Source of the DNA: Oligoflexia bacterium | GTDB taxonomy: Bacteria > Bdellovibrionota > Bacteriovoracia > Bacteriovoracales > Bacteriovoracaceae | NCBI GenBank assembly: GCA_015232355.1 | Contig: JADFZW010000038.1 | Location: 1-44,091, forward strand | DNA length: 44,091 nucleotides | Direction of reading: 5' to 3' | Shown here: in pieces, positions 34,625-42,643 of the stretch | Position numbering within the stretch: position 1 is the first letter of the stretch | Layout: every line of letters starts with the position of its first letter | Program-made: the position numbers and the translations under genes | Notes under the pieces: generated by a model | Told to the model about the DNA's origin: nothing | The model's database searches: none | Seen by the model: only the letters and a program-made list of their open reading frames with translations

Positions 34625-35783
34625 TTCTTTAAACACACAAGAGAAGTCAACTAATAATTATTTGATTGATTCGAATAAAAAAAACATTGCTGAAAAAAAG
34701 GTTAAGGATATTGAAAAAGCATACCAAGAGATGGCGGAAAGAGCGAAAGTAGATGGTGATATTAAATTGCAACGTCTTCGTGATGTAAATAGGCAACAGC
34801 TAATAAATGAAACGAATGAACAAGCTGATCGTCTTACTAGACTATCGGGCTCACTTACTAAAGTACAAGATAGAATCGAAGAGGAAAAAAATTTAATAAC
34901 TTTAAATCATGAATCGGAAAAAGATAGATTGAGTGATAAGTCCACAGAAGATTATGAAAATTTAAAGGAAAAATCTCGAGATCAAACAGAGTCACTACAA
35001 AGCATTATAAAAGATAGCATGAGTAGATTAAGACAAGATGGACAAGAAACAGTTTTTAGAATTAAAAGTAAACAAATGAGTGATGAAAGCGATATAGCAA
35101 CAAATAATAAATTTAAATTAGATACTACTAAAAATGAGTTTGAAGAAATCAGGCGCCTAAATGATTCTAAATATCAATCAACTTTAAATAAACAAAGATT
35201 TGATCACGAGACAATGTTAAGTAAAGAATCAAGTAATCATGAACGCAAAATGCATGATTTACTTCAATTACAACAAAATGAATATCAAAATCAAATGCAA
35301 AGATTTAAAACAACGATTGATCAGGCAAATAAGGATTTTTTAAAAAAATATGCAGAGGTAATTGAAAATCACAGAAAATCGATGGATCAAATTAAGACAG
35401 AGGCATTGAAAAATATTCAAAAATATAAAAATAAAATTGAAAAGGGTAAAGATGTTTATGTACAAAGATCAGAGGACCCCTTTTATCATCCGCTAACTCT
35501 TAATCCAAAAATAGAGGAGAATCAGAAAAATTTTGTAATAAGACTTCAAGTACCAGCATATGAAAAAGATAGTGTGCAGGTATCAGGAAAAGATAAAAAT
35601 TTAAGAATTACTTTCAATAGAGATGTTAAAGATGTAGTGGTGAAAGATGATGGAACAACTAATAAGTATAGCAAGGTTGAGAGTTACAGCAAACATATTG
35701 TATTAGATAATACCATAGATCCGAAGGGTATAGAACATAAGTATACAGATGGAGTGCTTACAATTACTGTACCTAAAGGGTAG
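34611..35783 (+). CDS. Coiled-coil protein with C-terminal Hsp20/alpha-crystallin domain
   Basis: A 390-residue protein starting at TTG, supported by GGAG 6 nt upstream inside the end of the preceding gene. Residues ~30-285 are a long, highly charged coiled coil (Gln/Glu/Lys/Arg-rich, few prolines). Residues ~295-390 form an alpha-crystallin-type domain: FVIRLQVPAYEKDSVQVSG, LRITFNR, HIVLDNTIDPKGIEHKY and the terminal DGVLTITVPKG, which is the typical Hsp20 strand pair. Small heat-shock proteins normally have short N-termini, so the ~280-residue coiled coil is unusual. It may be a filament or scaffold with a chaperone head. The overlap with the small exported-protein gene indicates a joint transcript. 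Confidence 0.75.
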   Translation: MKVNDSLNTQEKSTNNYLIDSNKKNIAEKKVKDIEKAYQEMAERAKVDGDIKLQRLRDVNRQQLINETNEQADRLTRLSGSLTKVQDRIEEEKNLITLNHESEKDRLSDKSTEDYENLKEKSRDQTESLQSIIKDSMSRLRQDGQETVFRIKSKQMSDESDIATNNKFKLDTTKNEFEEIRRLNDSKYQSTLNKQRFDHETMLSKESSNHERKMHDLLQLQQNEYQNQMQRFKTTIDQANKDFLKKYAEVIENHRKSMDQIKTEALKNIQKYKNKIEKGKDVYVQRSEDPFYHPLTLNPKIEENQKNFVIRLQVPAYEKDSVQVSGKDKNLRITFNRDVKDVVVKDDGTTNKYSKVESYSKHIVLDNTIDPKGIEHKYTDGVLTITVPKG

Positions 35784-35798
35784 TATTTTAATATAATA

Positions 35799-36080
35799 TT
35801 ACTTAATTGTGAAATCACAATAAGTGCGTTCAAGAGAAATATTTTTTTCCACAACTACTTTTTCCACATGACTGAGTCTAGAACCCTGATGACCAAAATT
35901 TTCCAGCGCACTCAATTCTTCTGGAGGTCCACTAGCAACGATTTCGACAGATCCATCGGTCATATTTCTAACATAACCCACTGTGGTTGGCAAATTAGAG
36001 GTTACAAATCTTAAGATACTGTTACGGTATCCAACTCCTTGAACAATTCCATATATGTGATAACGCCAATTTTCATTCAT
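35799..36080 (-). CDS. acyP: Acylphosphatase
   Basis: A 93-residue acylphosphatase, which hydrolyses acyl phosphates such as acetyl phosphate in the cytoplasm. The signature IYGIVQGVGYRNS gives R19, and TTVGYVRNMTDGSVEIVASG gives N39; these are the catalytic arginine and asparagine. The length matches the family. It is convergent with the Hsp20-like gene (15 nt apart) and monocistronic as far as can be seen. Confidence 0.92.
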   Translation of the reverse strand: MNENWRYHIYGIVQGVGYRNSILRFVTSNLPTTVGYVRNMTDGSVEIVASGPPEELSALENFGHQGSRLSHVEKVVVEKNISLERTYCDFTIK

Positions 36081-36114
36081 TTTACATATTACCTATTATC
36101 ATTATCATCATTTC

Positions 36115-36136
36115 ATCATTTTATGGAAGACTATAG
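36115..36136 (+). promoter_or_regulatory. Copy 1 of a 22-bp shared upstream element
   Basis: 20 of 22 bases match 38562-38583, including the 12-mer GGAAGACTATAG. It lies ~107 nt before the Ntn-hydrolase-like start. CTATAG could be part of a -10 region of a shared promoter class, or the element could be an operator. Confidence 0.5.
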
Positions 36137-36159
36137 CTATAAATATAAAAAACATGCTA

Positions 36160-36182
36160 TAACTATAAAATAATTATAGTTA
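36160..36182. promoter_or_regulatory. Inverted repeat upstream of Ntn-hydrolase-like gene
   Basis: Arms TAACTATA (36160-36167) and TATAGTTA (36175-36182) are separated by 7 nt and followed by an A-run. It is a possible operator or leader hairpin; the AT-rich background makes chance likely. Confidence 0.35.
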
Positions 36183-36242
36183 AAAAAAATTATAAAGTCA
36201 TGCAAAAATATTTTTTTTTAATAAATGCTTCAAGGAAAATAT

Positions 36243-37949
36243 ATGCCTATTAAAGAGATGCTCCCATTAGAATATAACATATTATCAGAGAGTGATTTTT
36301 ATCATTTTGGTGTTTTTGATCGTACAAAATTTAAAGCAACAGATGTAATGAAAACAATTAGAAATTTGATAATGGGTGAAAAATTTATTTTCAACAAGGC
36401 AATGAATTCTATTTTGAGTATTTTACTTAAAGATATAATTAAAAAAAGATTATTATATCAAGATTGGTTTGAAGAATACTGCAAGGGCGTAGAGATCTCT
36501 TCTGAGGAATTAGCAAAACATTTTTTGATTTTGGAAATATTAACTGGAATTAGCAAATGGATACCTACAATTCCTAGTTTTATGCTCGGTTGTTCTGGTT
36601 TGTTTTGTAGTGGAGAAAACAGTAACAATAGATCTATTCACGGAAGAATTTTGGATTTTCCAATACTAAATGCCTATCAAGAAAATGAAAGAATTGTAAC
36701 ATATCGATTGCAAAATTATCCTCAAATTTGGTCATTATCTATGGCCGGAAATCCATATCCATCAATCACTTCTATGACAAGTGAAGGAATTACATTTGCT
36801 TTACATATGAAGTATGGAGATACATTTAATAAAAATGGATACTTGATCTTTGAAATTATTTTAAAAATTCTCTTAGAGAGTAGAAACATAGAAGACGTCT
36901 TGAAAATAATTAAGTTGTATCCAAGTATTAGTACCTGGGGATTATATATGACTTTTGCTAATGGAGAGATGTTATCAGTAGATTTGGATGGAGATAAATT
37001 TTATTATCAACGAGAATTTTTAAAAAATAATAATTTTGTTTATGTGAATAATTTGCATATAGAACAAAACGAGAGTGCAAAATTAAAAAATTTATTACCT
37101 ATTGGAAATAAGAATTATTGTGAAATGCGAAGAGAATCTGCTTTCGAAAAGATTAATCAAGGAAAAGAGCAAGAGCAAGAGCAAGAGCAAGAAAAAGAAA
37201 AAGAAAAAGAGAAAGAAATTGAGATGCTAAAAATTCTAGGAAATCCTCTTATAAAATTAGCATCAGATGCATCTGAATGGAAAATAAATACAATTACTAC
37301 AGTTAGCATACAACTATTAACCATGAATGCTATTAAAGGAGAAGTTTACTTTGTAGCAGGTAAATTTCCAAAGATGTTATTTGAAAAGGTTTATATCTAT
37401 AATAATATTTGGGATAAGAATAATCGTAATGTTCAAGTGAAACAGATAAAAAATAGTTATTATCATCAGTTTGATCCTCAAGTGGTTAGAAGTTATAGAA
37501 ATGGTTTTATCCATCTGGCAAAAGCACAATTTGCTTTTGAACAAAAAGAATTGCAAACTGCATATCATTCAATACAATTAGCAATTGAATATTTTGATCA
37601 ATTTGAAGAAAAATATATTGCCAGCTTTTATTTTTTTGTATTTCAATATATTCATGATGATAAAAAAAAGAATTTAGCATTACTATTACAAAGCTTTAAA
37701 GACATAAAAAATAAAGTTCCAAGCTTTTTACAAAATCATGTTAAGTTGTTTATTTTTAGAATAGAGATGCTTTTAAATGGGAATTCAGTTATTCATGCTG
37801 ATGATTTTGAGGATTTGTATTTTAAAAAACTTTATACGTTTGAAAGAAAACTTCCTAAATTTGCTATTGGTTTTTTAAAAAAAATGACGTATCCACAGAT
37901 TGCTACCATGGATGTCTTTTATGCTTACTTTCGAAGTAGTTCTTACTGA
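36243..37949 (+). CDS. Ntn-hydrolase-like (C45/acyltransferase-type) protein
   Basis: A 568-residue protein. I start at the ATG at 36243, preceded by AAGGA at good spacing; an ATG six codons upstream is weaker. Residues ~105-260 resemble C45/choloylglycine-type N-terminal nucleophile hydrolases: MLGCSGLFCSG, then RSIHGRILDFP, a SITSMTSEGITFALH strand, STWGLYMTFANGEM and FVYVNN. The cysteine in LGCSG or FCSG is the likely nucleophile after processing. A slippage-type EQEQ/EKEK tract (~37165-37216) interrupts the domain. The C-terminal ~170 residues are helical, possibly TPR-like (FAFEQKELQTAYHSIQLAIEYF). The reaction is probably cleavage of a linear amide or an acyl transfer; the substrate is unknown. 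Its end overlaps the next, convergent gene by 7 nt. Confidence 0.6.
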   Translation: MPIKEMLPLEYNILSESDFYHFGVFDRTKFKATDVMKTIRNLIMGEKFIFNKAMNSILSILLKDIIKKRLLYQDWFEEYCKGVEISSEELAKHFLILEILTGISKWIPTIPSFMLGCSGLFCSGENSNNRSIHGRILDFPILNAYQENERIVTYRLQNYPQIWSLSMAGNPYPSITSMTSEGITFALHMKYGDTFNKNGYLIFEIILKILLESRNIEDVLKIIKLYPSISTWGLYMTFANGEMLSVDLDGDKFYYQREFLKNNNFVYVNNLHIEQNESAKLKNLLPIGNKNYCEMRRESAFEKINQGKEQEQEQEQEKEKEKEKEIEMLKILGNPLIKLASDASEWKINTITTVSIQLLTMNAIKGEVYFVAGKFPKMLFEKVYIYNNIWDKNNRNVQVKQIKNSYYHQFDPQVVRSYRNGFIHLAKAQFAFEQKELQTAYHSIQLAIEYFDQFEEKYIASFYFFVFQYIHDDKKKNLALLLQSFKDIKNKVPSFLQNHVKLFIFRIEMLLNGNSVIHADDFEDLYFKKLYTFERKLPKFAIGFLKKMTYPQIATMDVFYAYFRSSSY

Positions 37950-38284
37950 TCGGAAGAAGTTATTCTATTAGTTGCAAGATCACAGTATGAGAGATGAAAT
38001 TTTGGATTAGATGTGTATTTTGCTCCACAAGTACAAACTCTATTTAATTCAGCATTTCGAACCTTATAGACGATGGTGCTATAAAAATTAATAACCTCAG
38101 TATAATTGGAACCAATACGTTTACATGAAAGATATTGTTTATATTCGCCTGAAGGAAATCCGATTACCTCAGCATGAATTTCTTTTTTTTCTTCTTCACA
38201 ATAGAATGCTATAACATCGCCAGTAGTTATACAGTCTTGGCTTAAAACCCAGTCGTTAATAGGATATTTATTTCGTAATGGCAT
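37943..38284 (-). CDS. Small protein with putative C-terminal metal-binding cysteines
   Basis: A 113-residue protein with a strong AGGAGG 6 nt before the ATG. The N-terminal ~75 residues look beta-rich (TGDVIAFYCEEEKKEIHAEVIGF, YLSCKRIGS). The C-terminus has VCTCGAKYTSNPKFHLSYCDL, a C-x-C ... H-x3-C pattern compatible with zinc binding. I do not recognise the family. It stands alone and overlaps the convergent Ntn-hydrolase-like gene by 7 nt. Confidence 0.65.
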   Translation of the reverse strand: MPLRNKYPINDWVLSQDCITTGDVIAFYCEEEKKEIHAEVIGFPSGEYKQYLSCKRIGSNYTEVINFYSTIVYKVRNAELNRVCTCGAKYTSNPKFHLSYCDLATNRITSSDQ

Positions 38285-38638
38285 TGGCGGCCTCCTGGTA
38301 GTATCAAAATTTATTTAAACATTAGTTGATAAAAGTTAATAATTCTTTTGTTACTATTATTGTAAGAGTATTTGAGCATGTGATGAATTTAGAAAATGAT
38401 CTCTGACAAAACTAATCAATTATTTTAATGGGTTATATACTAAAAAAAATTTTTTTGTTTATAGTTAATTTTAAATATAGTGCCAATATTTATACACACT
38501 AGAAGGTTATTCTAAAGCGTTTTTATTTGTGTCTTGCTAGCACTAGTAAATATCATCTGATATCATTTAAGGGAAGACTATAGATCTCAAAAATATTTTA
38601 TGTAAATACTGAAGTTTTGCAAAGGCAAAGGTGTTTTT
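38285..38638 (+). other. 354-nt regulatory gap before the cNMP-binding gene
   Basis: No ORF or RNA gene is visible. It is AT-rich and carries, near its right end, CTAG repeats (~38536-38546), the palindrome ATATCATCTGATAT (38550-38563) and the 22-bp shared element (38562-38583). The ribosome site is AAAGGTG just before the ATG at 38639. Confidence 0.5.
38562..38583 (+). promoter_or_regulatory. Copy 2 of the 22-bp shared upstream element
   Basis: It matches 36115-36136 at 20 of 22 positions and ends 55 nt before the cNMP-binding gene start. It overlaps the end of a 14-bp palindrome (38550-38563). Confidence 0.5.
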
Positions 38639-39721
38639 ATGAGTGATGTTCAACAATTGAAAACTAATATAAACAAATTTACTACTGGGACTACAATAGT
38701 TTATGAGAAGGAAATTTCCAGAAAAATGTATATTGTAGTTAAGGGTAAGGTTAGAGTTTATAAAAACTATATGGGCCAAAAAGTTACATTGGCAGTTTTG
38801 GGTGAGGGTGAAATTTTTGGTGAATTAAGTTTTATAGATGCTGAACCAAGATCTGCATCCGTAGAGGCACTATCAGATGTATTTGTGGCCATTATTGATG
38901 GAGATAAATCATTAAAAGAAATTGAGACATTACCTAAATGGGTTTTACCTGTTATGAAAACAGTTTTTCAACGCTTTAGAGAGGCAGATCAACGTATAGC
39001 AATTTTAGAAAACATGTATGAGTTTCAGAAAAAAAATTTCAAACAAGATAAGGTAGCACAAACAATTTATAACGAGTTACTTAGATTTTTTAAGACTCTT
39101 AAGATAATCTATATGAAAATGGCGGCCCAAAGTGCAACAGTTTCCAGTGTACAATTATATAAGGAATTAGATGATATATTAGGAAAAAGAGTAATAAACT
39201 TAAGAATATTTTGGAAGTCATTAGTGGAAAATAATTTTTTAGATGCTTCGAAAGAGAGCGAAAAAAAGATTGTAGAATTGCATATGGATCAATTTTCGAG
39301 TTTTATATCTTATATGGAAAAAGAGGTAAATGAAGAGAGATACTTGATATTAAATCACTCCTCACTTAATATTTTAAAAAAAATAATTATCTTTAATCAA
39401 GAAGCAATAAAATTAAAAGAGGATGAGGATAAAAGAATTAAAGAGGGTGGTGAAAAAGATCCTGAAAAGGAATTTTTTAAGGAATGTGATGACAACTTTC
39501 AAAAAGATCAAAATGATACGGAAATGTTAGTGATAAAAGAAGAGGGATTAAAAATACAAGAAATTCCTTTTGTAGAAGTGGGATTAAGTGAGTTGGCAAA
39601 ATTAAATATTGTTAATTATCAAAATAGACACTACTGTGTTAATATGCAGGCAGTTTTAAATAATTATGTATATCAAAGTTTTTTAAAGTCCTTTGATCAT
39701 ACTATCTTTAGTTGTAAATAG
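38639..39721 (+). CDS. Cyclic nucleotide-binding domain protein
   Basis: A 360-residue protein. Residues ~15-115 are a cNMP-binding beta roll: TTGTTIVYEKEISRKMYIVVKGKVRVY, then VLGEGEIFGELSFIDAEPRSASVEALSDVFVAII, the phosphate-binding-cassette region with GELSF and PRSASV. The remaining ~240 residues are helical and charged. A CRP-type helix-turn-helix is not evident, although LYKELDDILGKRVINLRIFWKSLVENNFLD could be a divergent winged helix. An acidic/lysine tract (KEDEDKRIKEGGEKDPEKE) follows. Such long cNMP-binding proteins are numerous in Bdellovibrionota. It may be a cAMP- or c-di-GMP-responsive regulator or scaffold. Confidence 0.8.
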   Translation: MSDVQQLKTNINKFTTGTTIVYEKEISRKMYIVVKGKVRVYKNYMGQKVTLAVLGEGEIFGELSFIDAEPRSASVEALSDVFVAIIDGDKSLKEIETLPKWVLPVMKTVFQRFREADQRIAILENMYEFQKKNFKQDKVAQTIYNELLRFFKTLKIIYMKMAAQSATVSSVQLYKELDDILGKRVINLRIFWKSLVENNFLDASKESEKKIVELHMDQFSSFISYMEKEVNEERYLILNHSSLNILKKIIIFNQEAIKLKEDEDKRIKEGGEKDPEKEFFKECDDNFQKDQNDTEMLVIKEEGLKIQEIPFVEVGLSELAKLNIVNYQNRHYCVNMQAVLNNYVYQSFLKSFDHTIFSCK

Positions 39722-39726
39722 AGTGA

Positions 39727-40761
39727 TTATTGTTTGTTTAAGTTATCATTGTCAAATCTTTCAGATGAAACATTTAAATATGAGATTACAAGTTGAGTGA
39801 GCAGTGTGATTTGTTTATCTAAAGGTCTAGATACTGGATATTCTACTGTATAACAAAATGGTGTACCTAATTTATCAAAATAACTTTTAAGCGTTCCAGA
39901 ATTGAAAGAGACTGCTTCTCCAGGTGAATGTAAAAAATATGTTTCATTTGAAGTGTAAGCAGGATAAGTAGTATCTTTACTTTTCAGTAGATTATCAATA
40001 TTCATAAATTTTAGTGCTTCTTGAGCTAGTTTTTTATCATTATCATGAGCTTTGATAATAAATATCCCCTTTCCTATTGCCCCGTGAAGATCTAGTGCTA
40101 TTTCAAATGGACCATTGTTTTCGGTCTCATCACGAATGGATTTTGCTAAGAGTGTAGATATTTGAGACCATTTACCATCAGTAAAACTACGATTAAGATC
40201 TTTGCATGTTTTGCTTCTACGTTTACCATTTTTAAGTCCATATGAATTGATTAATGGATAAATTATAAATTCATAATTTTTTTGCAAATCAGATCGATGG
40301 ATAATTTCTTCTATAATTTTTATTAGCGCTACGTTTGTTATCGGCTCATTTCCATGTACTCCAGTTGTAATGGCAATTCTTTTAATCTGATTACTTGAGG
40401 AAGTACTAGATATTTTAATTTTATATAAGTCCTCTCCTTCAGCACTTCCTATGTTACTAATGGATAGCATATCTGGATGTTTGGCCACCAACTCTTTTAA
40501 TCTCTTGGTGGTTTTGTTTACATTCAATAGATAATTTTTATCATTGGTTGTGGATTTTTTTATTAACTGTAAATCTTTATTGCTAATGTTATTAATGTTG
40601 GTTGCGGAAAAAATCGGCAACTGTCCATATGCCTCCTTTTCATATGTTTGTTCATATCCTAATAAAGATGTTGATTCCTCTGTGTTGGCAAAGGAGGAAG
40701 AAAGGGAAAATGAATAAGAGGAAAAAATATATAAGAGAGTAATTAAAAGAAATCTTTTCAT
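39727..40761 (-). CDS. M14-family zinc carboxypeptidase-like protein, exported
   Basis: A 344-residue protein with a signal peptide (~1-26, ending SFANTEE). Zinc-site motifs of the M14 family are in order: ITTGVHGNEPI (the H-x2-E pair), IYPLINSYGLKNGKRRSKTCKDLNRSF (substrate-binding NR), FEIALDLHGA (third zinc His) and YTVEYP (the catalytic Glu). It belongs to the M14 group related to succinylglutamate desuccinylase and murein-peptide amidase, so a periplasmic peptidase acting on peptides or peptidoglycan fragments is likely. AAGGTAG precedes the start. It ends 5 nt from the convergent cNMP-binding gene. Confidence 0.85.
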   Translation of the reverse strand: MKRFLLITLLYIFSSYSFSLSSSFANTEESTSLLGYEQTYEKEAYGQLPIFSATNINNISNKDLQLIKKSTTNDKNYLLNVNKTTKRLKELVAKHPDMLSISNIGSAEGEDLYKIKISSTSSSNQIKRIAITTGVHGNEPITNVALIKIIEEIIHRSDLQKNYEFIIYPLINSYGLKNGKRRSKTCKDLNRSFTDGKWSQISTLLAKSIRDETENNGPFEIALDLHGAIGKGIFIIKAHDNDKKLAQEALKFMNIDNLLKSKDTTYPAYTSNETYFLHSPGEAVSFNSGTLKSYFDKLGTPFCYTVEYPVSRPLDKQITLLTQLVISYLNVSSERFDNDNLNKQ

Positions 40762-41150
40762 AAAATATGTCTACCTTACAAAATAAATGCTCATTAACGT
40801 ATTTATATAAAAATACTATATGCTCACAGTTAGGTTAACAGGTGGATTATAGAAGAGAATAAAAAAAAATTATTTATTTTGCGATATTAATAATTTTCAT
40901 TAGTTTAACAATTCTAAATTTTAAATCATAGATTTTCTAGATGAGTTGAATTGACACAAATTATGGGCACAACTCTTCGATTTAAATTATTTTTTTTAAA
41001 AATCATAGATAGTAACAACCATCTGATAATAAAGAAATTGCATGTTATTTATTTAGATATTTAAACTTATTGTTTTTTTGATACAACAAAATCTATTTAT
41101 ACTAGATAAATGTTTTGGAATAAAAAAATATAAAAATAAGGGAAGAAACA
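40762..41150. other. 389-nt divergent intergenic region without recognised genes
   Basis: Very AT-rich and divergent, so it should contain two promoters. A TTGATA (41078-41083) and TATACT (41098-41103) pair has only 14 nt spacing, which is short for a standard promoter. TTGACA near 40951 has no suitable -10. No RNA gene is seen. Confidence 0.4.
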
Positions 41151-42059
41151 ATGTCGGTTTTAATAATTTATCTAAGAAATAATTTAATAAATAATCTAAT
41201 TGATATTGCTAAAATTTTGAAAAAATCGCGTGTAGCAGTTTATGGAGTTTTTACATTAATAGCAATTGTTATTTCCATTAATTTTTGGCAATCAAATCCT
41301 AAGATACTTAATTGGTTTAATCGATCAGCAAATTTCAACACTATGGTATTTGATGTTTCTAATTTTTATGGTGATAGACAATTTGCTAAGGCGAGAGAAG
41401 TAGCAAAAGAGCTTCTGTCAATTGTTTCCATAAAGGGAAATAAAAGAAATGTAAGTGAAAATGCAAGTAGAGAAAATGTTTCATTATATGCTGTTGCCAA
41501 TGCCATAGATCAGTTACTTAGTATTATACCATTAACAAAGGGTGAGGAGTTTAATGGTCACATTATTATAAAGATGCATGCCCAAACTTTAGGGCGATTT
41601 TTATCTCAAAATATAGATAATTCCATCTTAAATACAGAGGGAAGAAATTCTTTAAATGCTTTTTTATGCCTTTATTTAATACAAAATGATTCTACAGAAA
41701 CTTTGGTAGAAGTAATGGAACCATCTCTTTACAAACAGTTTGTACTGTTTAAAAATAATCCGAAAAATTATGGGACATCAGTTAATTTCTATCTTGAAAT
41801 TTTGAATATGTTGAAATTAAAGTATGAAGCAAAAATTATTAAGACAGAATTTGATGAGAAAGAGGCATTAGAGTATTTTGTTATCTTACATAAGAGTATT
41901 GATCTTTTTAAATTTATTGATCCACCACATGTAGAGTACTATTATAAAATGAAAAAACAATTTCCTCATTTAAGTGCTTTGGATGAATCTTTTAATCAGT
42001 ATAAAGATAAAGTGAAAGTTGTTTCAGTTGAAATTGAAAAAGATTTGCAAAAAAAATAA
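41151..42059 (+). CDS. Single-pass membrane protein of unknown function
   Basis: A 302-residue protein with a clear AAGGGAAGAA ribosome site. A basic segment (KILKKSR) precedes one hydrophobic helix (~31-47, VYGVFTLIAIVISINFW), so the bulk (~50-302) is probably periplasmic and helical. The helix-rich body (FAKAREVAKELLSI, EALEYFVILHKSIDLFKF) is compatible with a TPR-like or solenoid fold, but no defined domain is recognised. No Cys or His motif stands out. Confidence 0.6.
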   Translation: MSVLIIYLRNNLINNLIDIAKILKKSRVAVYGVFTLIAIVISINFWQSNPKILNWFNRSANFNTMVFDVSNFYGDRQFAKAREVAKELLSIVSIKGNKRNVSENASRENVSLYAVANAIDQLLSIIPLTKGEEFNGHIIIKMHAQTLGRFLSQNIDNSILNTEGRNSLNAFLCLYLIQNDSTETLVEVMEPSLYKQFVLFKNNPKNYGTSVNFYLEILNMLKLKYEAKIIKTEFDEKEALEYFVILHKSIDLFKFIDPPHVEYYYKMKKQFPHLSALDESFNQYKDKVKVVSVEIEKDLQKK

Positions 42060-42082
42060 AACAAAATAAAACAAAATAAAAC
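42053..42082. repeat. Three tandem copies of a 10-nt AAAATAAAAC unit
   Basis: A short tandem repeat spans the end of the membrane-protein gene and the convergent gap to the response-regulator gene. It may be a slippage product; no terminator hairpin is visible in it. Confidence 0.7.
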
Positions 42083-42089
42083 GAAGTAG

Positions 42090-42542
42090 CTACTTTTTAA
42101 TAGAGAGTAGAATATTTTGAGTCTGTTCTAAAAATTCGACCATTTTAAATGGCTTACTTAAAAGATGCTTTTCTAACATTAACAACTCTTTTCTCTCTGA
42201 ATTTGCCTCTAGTTTATCAATATAACCAGATAAGATTAAAATTTTGCTTTTTTGTGTATTAGGAGTATGTTCCTTATCTTCTTTACCTCTTACATACTTT
42301 AAAACATCGAAACCAGATTTTTTAGGCATATTTAAATCTAGAATGCATAAATCATATTTTTTTTTCTGAATTAGATTTAATGCTGTTTCTCCATCAGTGG
42401 CCTCATCGATAATAAATTTTACATCTATTTTGTCATTTAGTGTGTCTTTAAGCACTTCTCGTAAATCACTTTCATCATCGGCCAGAAGAATTTGAATTTG
42501 TTGTTCTTTAAAATATTCCTTTAGCAAAGAGTTTTTGTCCAT
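42090..42542 (-). CDS. Single-domain response regulator (CheY-like receiver)
   Basis: A 150-residue receiver domain with no output domain. The acidic pair is D22/D23 (ADDESD), the phospho-acceptor D69 (CILDLNMPKKSGFDVL), the switch Ser S105 (LILSG) and the conserved Lys K130 (LLSKPF). It would be phosphorylated by a histidine kinase not encoded here. AAGGT precedes the ATG. The ~12-residue N-terminal extension before the first strand is slightly longer than in CheY. It is followed downstream by the convergent unknown membrane-protein gene. Confidence 0.92.
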   Translation of the reverse strand: MDKNSLLKEYFKEQQIQILLADDESDLREVLKDTLNDKIDVKFIIDEATDGETALNLIQKKKYDLCILDLNMPKKSGFDVLKYVRGKEDKEHTPNTQKSKILILSGYIDKLEANSERKELLMLEKHLLSKPFKMVEFLEQTQNILLSIKK

Positions 42543-42643
42543 AAAATAACCTTTTTTAGATTACATTTAAAAGAATATGAAAATAGTTTGCTCAGATAAT
42601 AAAACATTTATTTGTTTATTTATATTGATTGTACTACAAAAAA

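Noticed and set aside
40950..40990. Sigma-54-like promoter (GGGCAC ... TTCG)
   Set aside because: The -12 GC dinucleotide is absent and spacing does not fit the consensus.
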